Assembly: GCF_009208775.1 (NCBI RefSeq)
Contig: NZ_WFLM01000003.1
Coordinates: forward strand, 411,374-475,373
DNA from: Silvanigrella paludirubra
GTDB taxonomy: Bacteria; Bdellovibrionota_B; Oligoflexia; Silvanigrellales; Silvanigrellaceae
Length of the DNA: 64,000 nucleotides
Reading direction: 5' to 3'
This document shows positions 35,184 through 42,571 of this stretch, piece by piece. A program made the translations under genes and the position numbers. The notes below the pieces were generated by a model that saw only the letters and a list, made by a program, of their open reading frames with translations, ran no database searches and was not told the DNA's origin. How positions within the stretch are numbered: the first letter of the stretch is position 1; each line of letters starts with the position of its first letter.

Positions 35184-35365
35184 AAAAAAACCTCCTAAAA
35201 GACACTCGAAACGCCCGCGTTGTGCTATAACGTGGCACTATTCTAGTAATATCCTCTTGTCGGTTGTTATGAAACAAAGTGTGAAACAATAATTTCTTTC
35301 GAGCTATAAAAAAACTCAATATCTCTGGTCGACTAGATGACACTAAAAATTTTTTCCAAAAACGC

Positions 35366-35393
35366 TTGACTCTTTTCTTGCGAAAGAATACTT
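35366..35393 (+). promoter_or_regulatory. Probable promoter of the first tRNA-Glu
   Basis: TTGACT (35366-35371) is a strong -35. AATACT (35387-35392) at a short spacer is the best -10. Transcription would start about 15 nt before the tRNA. Confidence 0.45.
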
Positions 35394-35412
35394 ACCCGTT
35401 CACGGAAGTAAT

Positions 35413-35488
35413 GGCCCTATCGTCTAGAGGCCTAGGACACCGCCCTTTCACGGCGGTAACACCGGTTCGAATCCGGTTAGGGTCACCA
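35413..35488 (+). tRNA. tRNA-Glu(TTC), copy 1
   Basis: Acceptor GGCCCTA/TAGGGTC (one G-T) and anticodon stem CCGCC/GGCGG with loop CTTTCAC give anticodon TTC. T arm CCGGT/ACCGG-type with loop TTCGAAT and discriminator A are present, and CCA is encoded. It is a normal fold, followed by a terminator. Confidence 0.96.
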
Positions 35489-35500
35489 TTCTCCTGACAA

Positions 35501-35535
35501 ACAAAAAAGCCAACCTTATAGGTTGGCTTTTTTGT
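35501..35535 (+). terminator. Terminator after tRNA-Glu copy 1
   Basis: A 15-bp perfect stem, arms 35501-35515 and 35521-35535, with a 5-nt TTATA loop. The GCCAACC/GGTTGGC core is followed by T6. Confidence 0.9.
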
Positions 35536-35649
35536 TTTAAATTCTATTTATCCTATTTTATTTCATCTTTTTTTAAAAAATGATTTATTTCAAGCTGCAT
35601 TGTAGTTAAAAAATGTTTTTGCTACAGATAGAGTTTGTAATCTTTATCC

Positions 35650-35726
35650 GACCCTTTCGTCTAGTAGGTCCAGGACACCATCCTTTCACGATGGGAACAT
35701 GGGTTCAAATCCCGTAAGGGTCACCA
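35650..35726 (+). tRNA. tRNA-Glu(TTC), copy 2, diverged from copy 1
   Basis: Acceptor GACCCTT/AAGGGTC is perfect. Anticodon stem CCATC/GATGG has loop CTTTCAC, so the anticodon is TTC. The T loop is TTCAAAT, the discriminator is A and CCA is encoded. It reads the same codons as the copy 160 nt upstream but differs in the acceptor, D, anticodon and T stems, so it is not a recent duplication. It is 35 nt upstream of a HAD gene. Confidence 0.95.
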
Positions 35727-35761
35727 CTTTTCTTTCATTATATAATTCATAGGAGTACAAA

Positions 35762-36412
35762 ATGATTTTAAAAAATCATGTAATTTTTGATTTTAATGGT
35801 GTGATAGTGAATGATGAAGAATTACATTTTGAATCAACTAAAGTTGTATTAAAAAATCTTTTAAATATTGAAATAACGAGCGATGATTATTATAAATTTT
35901 TTGCTGGAAAAACAAATAAATTAGGATTTACTGTTTATTTAAATTTGAAAGGTGTACAAGAAAATATTGAAAATTTAATTATAAATAAAAATAAAATATA
36001 TTTAGAACTTATTTCTAAAGAGGTTCCAGTTGTTTCCTCTACAATCCGTTTTATTAAAGAGTATCATTCAAAATATTGTTTTTCTATTGTAACAGGAGCA
36101 ATAAGAAAAGAGGTCGAATTTATTCTTGATAAAACAAACTTAAAATCTTTTTTTGACGTTGTATTATGTTCTGAAGATTTTAAAGAAAGCAAGCCTTCAC
36201 CCGAAGGTTACTTAAAGGCAATTGCATTATCTAAAATTCCTGCAAAAAATACAGTCATTATTGAAGATTCTATTAGTGGAATCGAGGCCGCAAAAAATGC
36301 GAATACTCGTTGTATTGCTTTAACCACTACTTTTAAAAGAGAAGAAATTTCCCATGCTGATCTCATTGTAGATGAGCTTAAATCAGAGCATGTTGAGAAA
36401 TTTTTTAATTAA
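35762..36412 (+). CDS. HAD hydrolase, beta-phosphoglucomutase-like, Asn at catalytic +2
   Basis: 216 aa with the overall pattern of class I HAD phosphatases: VIFDFNGVIVNDE at the N-terminus, SIVTGA (motif II), KPSPEGYLKA (motif III Lys) and VIIEDSISGIEAAKNA (motif IV). In the family the second Asp of DxDG is the general acid/base. Here it is Asn (residue 12), although the nucleophile Asp10 is kept. The usual VDSE is also NDE. The enzyme may be altered or inactive. It overlaps the converging HD-GYP gene by 4 nt. Confidence 0.82.
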   Translation: MILKNHVIFDFNGVIVNDEELHFESTKVVLKNLLNIEITSDDYYKFFAGKTNKLGFTVYLNLKGVQENIENLIINKNKIYLELISKEVPVVSSTIRFIKEYHSKYCFSIVTGAIRKEVEFILDKTNLKSFFDVVLCSEDFKESKPSPEGYLKAIALSKIPAKNTVIIEDSISGIEAAKNANTRCIALTTTFKREEISHADLIVDELKSEHVEKFFN

Positions 36413-38517
36413 GCTACTGAGGAGTTTTTAATTTCTTTTTCAGCATTTTGGTTTAAAATCAACTGACCAACTTTTGCTTCTACAAAAATTTTAAATAGAT
36501 CACCATCTAGTTTTCCATGTTTTACTTCTGCTTCAAGAATATTTAATGCTCTATCATATGGTATTGCTTTTTTATAAGGTCTATCTTGTGCTACTAGGGC
36601 ATCAAATATATCTGTAATAGCCATCATTTTTGCTTGAACAGGAATATTTTTACCCTTTAAACTTCTTGGGTATCCTGAACCATCCAATCTTTCATGATGA
36701 CCATATACAATTTCAGGTATATCACGTAACTCGCTTGACCAAGGTATTTGAATTAAAAAATTATAAGAATGAGTAACATGACTTTCTATTTCAAGCCTTT
36801 CTGCTTGGCTTAAAGAGCCTTTTTTAATACTTAAAATCTCTATTTCTTTTTCGGAGAGTAAGGAGTAAGAATTATCTCCAACAATAATTTTTGTGGCCGC
36901 AATTTCAGAAATTTTGTCAAAAAATTCTTGGCTTAATAATGCTGGCTCATTAACATCTAAAATAACATCAAAATACTTTGTAAATTTATTAGAAATATTT
37001 AAAATTTCTTGTTTATGTTTTTCAAAATCTTCTTGTTTTGGAATTTCTTTTTTTGCCATTAAATTGCTAATATATTTTTCTAAAATATTGATATGTAACT
37101 TGTCTTGTAACATTAAAAAACGAGATTGAATTTTTTCTAATTCAAATGGAAACAGTTTTTTTTCTTTATTTAAAATATGTTCTCTTACCCCAATTTTTCC
37201 AAAATCATGTAAAAGCGAAGCATAACGAATTTCTTCAACTTGAATTTTTGAAAATTCTAATGAAGAATAAACTCCATTTTTTGTATTATTAATTGCTTCT
37301 GCGAGTCCTACTGTAAGAGTTGCTACTCGTTCACTATGACCTTTTGTTGTTGGGTCTCGAGATTCTATTGCAATAATACTTGCTGCCGTAAATGATTCAA
37401 ATACTTTTTTAAGATCACTAATCAGTTTAGAATGTTCTAAAGCTATTCCAGCTTGATTTGTAAAAGATTCTAATAAATTTAAGTCATGAGATGAAAATTT
37501 TGATACATAATTATCAATATCAGAATGTTTCGTTAAGATATTATCTTCAGAAATTCTTTTATTTATTAAAATAATAAACCCTTCAATTTCTCCAGAAGGT
37601 AAATGAATGGGAAAAGCACAATAAGATTTAATTTTATATGTTTTTGCATCAAAATCAATTTCAGGTAATGGAGATGCTTTTTTCAAAGCAATAATTTTTT
37701 CTTTATTTGGCAAATTTATATTATCGTCAAACCAAGAAACACCAGATTTATTTTCAATCATACTTTTTGTTATTCTTGAGTGATTTGGATCTAGGGTATT
37801 TCTTTTTAAAAATATTTTTTGGCTATTAAGAATTTTTGATTTTTGGATAAACTTTAATGGTTTATTTAAAATTTGTATTTTATTCATTTCTTTTGGATTT
37901 GGTGGTTCCGCAAATATATCTTCTTTTATTAAAATAAAACCAGCATCTGCAATGGTTATTTCCATGCTTTTTTTCAGAACTAAATCTAAAAAATCTTTAG
38001 CATAGAATGATTTATTAGTCATAGCTTTGCTAATATCTTTCATCGCTCTGCTTTCAAGCTCTCTTAAAAAAGAGAATGATTCTAAATATTCATAACTTGA
38101 ATTTAAAAATAAAGAATAAATAGAATTTCTTATTTCATAAAAAAATTGATTTCTAGAAATTGGACTTCTTAAATTTCCTAATACATTAATGTTTTTATAA
38201 ATGTTTGATACTTTTTTACGAAGTAAAATTGTAGGTAAATCTCTAGGATTTTCTACTAATATAAAACCAGAATGTTTTGCATTTGTTCCAGAGTTATAAT
38301 GCCTTTTTATCTTATCAATATTTTTAAAATATTGTTGTGGTGTTAAAATGTAAATTTTTAATACTTCAGGATTTGTAATTGAATTTAAAAATTCATCATT
38401 AATATCTTTTTCTATTAAATGAATTTTGAGATCACTGATATCTGAAAATGGAAATTGAATATCATATGGTTTGTATAAAAAAACGATTTCGATTTTATTA
38501 AATGGCGAAATAGTCAC
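36409..38517 (-). CDS. HD-GYP phosphodiesterase with GAF-like sensor region
   Basis: 702 aa. A diverged N-terminal receiver-like stretch is followed by a GAF-like region (about 150-370), ending FTNQAGIALEHSKLI. The HD-GYP domain follows: HSERVA, LLHDFGKIGV (HD near residue 434) and HHERLDGSGYPRSLKGKNIP (near 601), then ITDIFDALVAQDRPYKKA. HD-GYP domains hydrolyse cyclic di-GMP and control motility or predation-type lifestyles. No signal peptide or transmembrane helix is seen, so it is a soluble sensor. The start is GTG at 38517, with GGAGAGG upstream. Confidence 0.93.
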   Translation of the reverse strand: MTISPFNKIEIVFLYKPYDIQFPFSDISDLKIHLIEKDINDEFLNSITNPEVLKIYILTPQQYFKNIDKIKRHYNSGTNAKHSGFILVENPRDLPTILLRKKVSNIYKNINVLGNLRSPISRNQFFYEIRNSIYSLFLNSSYEYLESFSFLRELESRAMKDISKAMTNKSFYAKDFLDLVLKKSMEITIADAGFILIKEDIFAEPPNPKEMNKIQILNKPLKFIQKSKILNSQKIFLKRNTLDPNHSRITKSMIENKSGVSWFDDNINLPNKEKIIALKKASPLPEIDFDAKTYKIKSYCAFPIHLPSGEIEGFIILINKRISEDNILTKHSDIDNYVSKFSSHDLNLLESFTNQAGIALEHSKLISDLKKVFESFTAASIIAIESRDPTTKGHSERVATLTVGLAEAINNTKNGVYSSLEFSKIQVEEIRYASLLHDFGKIGVREHILNKEKKLFPFELEKIQSRFLMLQDKLHINILEKYISNLMAKKEIPKQEDFEKHKQEILNISNKFTKYFDVILDVNEPALLSQEFFDKISEIAATKIIVGDNSYSLLSEKEIEILSIKKGSLSQAERLEIESHVTHSYNFLIQIPWSSELRDIPEIVYGHHERLDGSGYPRSLKGKNIPVQAKMMAITDIFDALVAQDRPYKKAIPYDRALNILEAEVKHGKLDGDLFKIFVEAKVGQLILNQNAEKEIKNSSVA

Positions 38518-38631
38518 AAAGCCTCTCCAATCAATCCTTTTATCAGAAATGATCAGATGGCTAATCGGTTTTTTTTAAAGAATTCATTGGGAAATGATTG
38601 CATTTAACTTTAAATAAAACATAGGAAATAA

Positions 38632-39996
38632 TTAGCTATCGAAACGAGCTAGATTATGAAATGAAGTGAAACTGCTTTGGAAAGCAAGTTTTACGGTATC
38701 AATTGAACCATGTCTGTTTTTGCCAATAATAATTTCAGCAATGCCTTTATCAGGACTATCTTTATTGTAAACTTCATCGCGATAAACAAACAAAATTTGA
38801 TCGGCATCTTGCTCAATAGAGCCAGATTCACGGAGATCTGATGGTCTTGGCCTTTTATCTGGGCGTTGCTCCAATCCACGGTTTAGCTGAGATAAAGCAA
38901 TTACAGGACAACTAAGTTCTTTTGCCAAAGATTTTAGACCCATACTAATGATTGAAATTTCGCGTTCCCGATTTTGTGAGCCTTTAGATGAAGTGTGTGC
39001 TGACATTAATTGAAGATAGTCAACTATGACCATGTCCAATGCACCCTTTTCTCGTTTTACCTTACGGCAACGGCTTGCCAGATCAATTATGCTAATACCA
39101 GGAGAATCATCGAGCAATAACTTGTCTGTTTGGAAAGATGCCGCTTCGGGGTAAAGCCTTCCGAGCTCTTCGCTTGTCATTTTGCCATCTCGAAATTTAT
39201 GAGATTCGATTTTTGCTGCTGTTGCGAGCATTCTTTGCATTAACTGAGCGTTACTCATTTCAAGGCTGAAAAAAGCTACTGTTTTTTGATGTAAAAATAC
39301 GGCATTGGCAGCAAAATTAAGAGCAAGTGATGTTTTACCCATTGCTGGACGTGCTGCTAAAATAATAAGGTCAGAGGGCTGAAAACCCGCCGTTATTTTA
39401 TCAAGATCAGTAAAACCACTTGGGATACCCGTAATTTTTCCAGGGTTTTGAAATATTTTTTCTAGATCTAAAATTGTTTCCCGGACAACTTGAGCTGATG
39501 AAATTAAACCAGTTGTGATGCGTGATTCTGCAAGTTGAGTAAACTTAGACTCTGCATAACTTAAAAACTCATCTACATTTGCTCCGGCAACTCGTTTGCC
39601 ACGAGTTACAATTTCTGCGCAGGCTTCAATTACAATACGAAGTTCCCAGTATTTTTTTACTTCATCTAGCCAATAGCCAAGTAATTCGGGACGTGCGTTA
39701 AACTCAAGAAGCCTTCTGACTCCTTCAAGATCGCCAACTTTTAAGTTATCCCCTTTTTCTCTTAATTTGCCATAAACTAAAGTAACATCCGCGGGAGTGT
39801 TTTCAGCTACAAGTTCTCTCATTGCTGCAACAATAATTTGATGTTGAGGGTCAAAAAAATAGTCTGGAATTAATTTGTCAGTGTAACCAAAAATACTTGA
39901 AGGAGTGGCAAGAATTGTACCAAGTACAGCTTGTTCTGCTTCACGTGAATGAGGCAGTCCAGCAATACTTGGTGTGTTTTGTGGTGTTATATTCAT
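38632..39996 (-). CDS. dnaB: Replicative DNA helicase DnaB
   Basis: DnaB is the hexameric 5'-3' helicase at the replication fork. The N-terminal domain (PHSREAEQAVLGTIL) that contacts DnaG is followed by the RecA-like domain with Walker A ARPAMGKTSLALNFA (near residue 217), Walker B MVIVDYLQLM, ALSQLNRGLEQR, DLRESGSIEQDAD and the arginine-finger region ending GKNRHGSIDTVKL. At 454 aa it is full length. It stands alone with about 100 nt upstream and is a conserved core gene. Confidence 0.97.
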   Translation of the reverse strand: MNITPQNTPSIAGLPHSREAEQAVLGTILATPSSIFGYTDKLIPDYFFDPQHQIIVAAMRELVAENTPADVTLVYGKLREKGDNLKVGDLEGVRRLLEFNARPELLGYWLDEVKKYWELRIVIEACAEIVTRGKRVAGANVDEFLSYAESKFTQLAESRITTGLISSAQVVRETILDLEKIFQNPGKITGIPSGFTDLDKITAGFQPSDLIILAARPAMGKTSLALNFAANAVFLHQKTVAFFSLEMSNAQLMQRMLATAAKIESHKFRDGKMTSEELGRLYPEAASFQTDKLLLDDSPGISIIDLASRCRKVKREKGALDMVIVDYLQLMSAHTSSKGSQNREREISIISMGLKSLAKELSCPVIALSQLNRGLEQRPDKRPRPSDLRESGSIEQDADQILFVYRDEVYNKDSPDKGIAEIIIGKNRHGSIDTVKLAFQSSFTSFHNLARFDS

Positions 39997-40096
39997 TGAA
40001 AACCTATCAAATTATTAAGCTCATGCAGACTTAAAATAAAGCGAGTTAAAAGCTATAATTTAATTAGGAAGAGTATGAATAACTCCACTAATTAAA

Positions 40097-40567
40097 TTAT
40101 TGTCTAGCTTCTATAGAAACGTCTTCTAATCTTGAATTAAAAGAACTTCTTTGAGTGGTGGGTTGTTCAGGACTTCTTAAAGCTCTGCGAAGATCACGTG
40201 GTTCAATAGAAAATTCTTTTAATTTTCTATGAAGGGTATTTCGGTTGCATCCTAAAACATCGGCAGCTTTGCTTTGATTGCCTTTTGTTTTTTTCAAAAC
40301 TAAAGCAAATAAAGGTCTTTCAACATGTGCTAATACTGTTTTAAGAATGTCGTTTGGAGAATCTTCATCAAACTTTTCAAATAAATTATATAATTTCCAA
40401 TATACAAGTTTTTCAAGACTTGTTTCTTCAATAAATAATTTAAATTCTTCAGGACATGTAGAAAAACTTAAAAGTTTTTCATTCGCCATTGGTGAGTTAT
40501 CATTATCATCCGCAGGTCCTTGGACAGTTGCTCCCTCTATAGTTCTATTTAGGTTTTCAGAATTCAT
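40097..40567 (-). CDS. Fis-family DNA-binding regulator
   Basis: 156 aa from ATG 40567, chosen because AAGGA lies about 8 nt upstream. The frame extends further upstream but without an SD. The C-terminal helix-turn-helix GNQSKAADVLGCNRNTLHRKLKEFSI (about residues 90-116) is the Fis/NtrC DNA-binding signature. The N-terminal ~75 residues are acidic and unlike Fis itself, so it may be a nucleoid-type or NtrC-C-terminal-like regulator lacking an AAA domain. Its upstream region carries three TTGAC boxes. Confidence 0.82.
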   Translation of the reverse strand: MNSENLNRTIEGATVQGPADDNDNSPMANEKLLSFSTCPEEFKLFIEETSLEKLVYWKLYNLFEKFDEDSPNDILKTVLAHVERPLFALVLKKTKGNQSKAADVLGCNRNTLHRKLKEFSIEPRDLRRALRSPEQPTTQRSSFNSRLEDVSIEARQ

Positions 40568-40812
40568 GTAATATTCCTTTAAAACAAATATAAATTCCCA
40601 GTTGTAGCAGGACAGTGTCAACACAGTGGGACGATGCCTCAACTAAAGTCAACTCAAATCATAGGCTCACGACTGGTTTAACACGAGTTACAGAACTGTC
40701 AACCAATGCAGCACTACCTTCTTATTTGACCTTGCCTTGTAGGAGAAATCGTCTTAGTGTAACCCGCTGCCGATTTGGAAGGCAATAGATTTAAAAAAAA
40801 AGAGGATTTTTT

Positions 40813-41922
40813 ATGGGATTTAATTGCGGTATTGTTGGTCTTCCTAATGTTGGAAAATCAACATTGTTTAATGCGGTAACTCGTACAGCGAATGCACAAG
40901 CGGCAAATTATCCATTTTGTACAATTGAGCCCAATGTGGGCCGTGTTGCTGTTCCAGATGAAAGACTTGATAAAATAAATCAAATCGTAAACGCTAAAAA
41001 AGTTATCCCTACTTTTATGGAGTTTGTGGATATTGCTGGTCTTGTAAAAGGCGCAAGTCGTGGAGAAGGTTTAGGAAATCAGTTCTTAGGACATATTCGC
41101 CAAGTGGATGCCATTGTTCATGTTGTTAGATGTTTTGAAGATTCAAACATCACGCATGTAGACGGTAGCACCGATCCTGCAAGAGATATTGATACAATTA
41201 ATACAGAACTTATTTATTGTGACTTTGAAACAGTGAATAAGAGTATTGATAAAATGTCTCGTCTCTTAAAAAACAACGATAAAAAATTAGTAGCATCCCA
41301 TGAATGCGGTGTGAGATTAAAAGCTCATTTAGAACAATTAAAACCAGCGCGTTCTTTTGTAACTTTAAATGAAGATGAAGATGACTATTTAAAAAGTTTA
41401 CATTTAATTACAAGAAAACAAGTTTTATATGCTGCAAATGTAAATGAAAACGAGTTGGCGGATAATGGAAACAATTCAAAGCATGTAAAAGCTTTAAGAG
41501 AAATTGCTGAAAAAGAAGGTTCAAAAGTAGTTGTTGTATCAGCAAGACTTGAAGAAGAGCTTGGCCAATTAGATCCTGAAGATGCAAAAGTTTATATGGA
41601 TGATCTTAAAATTTCTGAACCTGGTCTCGATAGATTGATAAAAACCGGCTATTCTCTTTTAGGATTAATGACATATTTTACTGCTGGGGTTCAAGAAGTA
41701 CGCGCTTGGACAATTCCAAAAGAATGTAAAGCTCCACAGGCTGCAGGGGTTATTCACTCTGATTTTGAAAAGGGTTTTATTTGTGCTGAGGTTTTTGCTT
41801 ATGATGATTTAATTCGTTTAGGCAGCGAAGCTAAAGTAAAAGAAGCGGGATTATATCGCAAAGAAGGCCGTGATTACGTTTGTAAAGATGGCGATATTAT
41901 GAATTTCTTATTTAATGTGTAA
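40813..41922 (+). CDS. ychF: YchF/OLA1-type GTP/ATP-binding protein
   Basis: An Obg-related P-loop ATPase that associates with ribosomes and stress responses. GIVGLPNVGKSTLFNAV (Walker A), the NYPFCTIEPNVG switch I, VDIAGLVKGASRGEGLGNQFL (G3) and the later coiled-coil and TGS domain (LMTYFTAGVQEVRAWTI...) are all visible. At 369 aa the length is typical. The SD AGAGGA precedes the ATG. Its 3' end overlaps the converging nth gene by 11 nt. Confidence 0.97.
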   Translation: MGFNCGIVGLPNVGKSTLFNAVTRTANAQAANYPFCTIEPNVGRVAVPDERLDKINQIVNAKKVIPTFMEFVDIAGLVKGASRGEGLGNQFLGHIRQVDAIVHVVRCFEDSNITHVDGSTDPARDIDTINTELIYCDFETVNKSIDKMSRLLKNNDKKLVASHECGVRLKAHLEQLKPARSFVTLNEDEDDYLKSLHLITRKQVLYAANVNENELADNGNNSKHVKALREIAEKEGSKVVVVSARLEEELGQLDPEDAKVYMDDLKISEPGLDRLIKTGYSLLGLMTYFTAGVQEVRAWTIPKECKAPQAAGVIHSDFEKGFICAEVFAYDDLIRLGSEAKVKEAGLYRKEGRDYVCKDGDIMNFLFNV

Positions 41923-42571
41923 CACCAATTTTTAAACAACTTTTATGGATTGGGCAATTTTCGCATTTAGGATTTCTTGCGGTACAGTGGTATCTTCCTT
42001 GAAAAATTAAAAGGTGATGCGCTTTTACCGCATATTTTTTTGGAACTATTTTTAAAAGATCTTCTTCTATTTCTAATCTGTCTTTTGTTTGCTTCACAAG
42101 ACCAATTCTTTGAGAAACTCTTTCTACATGTGTATCTACAGCCATTGTAGGTAAATCACATAATACATTTAAAATTACATTTGCTGTTTTTCTTCCAACT
42201 CCAGGAAAAGATTCAAGGTCAGTTCTATTTAAAGGAACAATTCCATCAAATTTATCAATTAAAATTTTAGATAATTTATAACAGTTTTTTGCTTTTGTTG
42301 GAGCAAGTCCAATACTTCGAATAATTTTTAAAAAGTTATCTTCACCCATTTTTACTAAATCAAATGCAGAAAATTGCGGTTGTTCCCTTAATAAGGGTTC
42401 TAAAGCCTTATTTACAGACTTATCAGTTGCTTGTGCACTTAAAACAACAGCTATTAATAATTGAAAATGATTATTATGCTCTAATTCGCATTTTGCATTT
42501 GGCCATGTTTTCATTAAAATAGAAAATACATTTTCAATTTCTTTTTTTTCTAATAATAAATGATTTTTCAT
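41912..42571 (-). CDS. nth: Endonuclease III (Nth), DNA glycosylase/AP lyase
   Basis: Nth removes oxidised pyrimidines and cleaves AP sites in base-excision repair. The HhH motif LESFPGVGRKTANVIL carries the catalytic Lys near residue 123, and AVDTHVERV has the catalytic Asp near 141. The C-terminal [4Fe-4S] loop C-x6-C-x2-C-x5-C is intact (CTARNPKCENCPIHKSC). 219 aa. Its start codon overlaps the stop of the 970-aa gene (ATGA), so it is the last gene of a three-gene transcript with the two phosphatase-superfamily membrane proteins. Confidence 0.96.
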   Translation of the reverse strand: MKNHLLLEKKEIENVFSILMKTWPNAKCELEHNNHFQLLIAVVLSAQATDKSVNKALEPLLREQPQFSAFDLVKMGEDNFLKIIRSIGLAPTKAKNCYKLSKILIDKFDGIVPLNRTDLESFPGVGRKTANVILNVLCDLPTMAVDTHVERVSQRIGLVKQTKDRLEIEEDLLKIVPKKYAVKAHHLLIFQGRYHCTARNPKCENCPIHKSCLKIGVTH

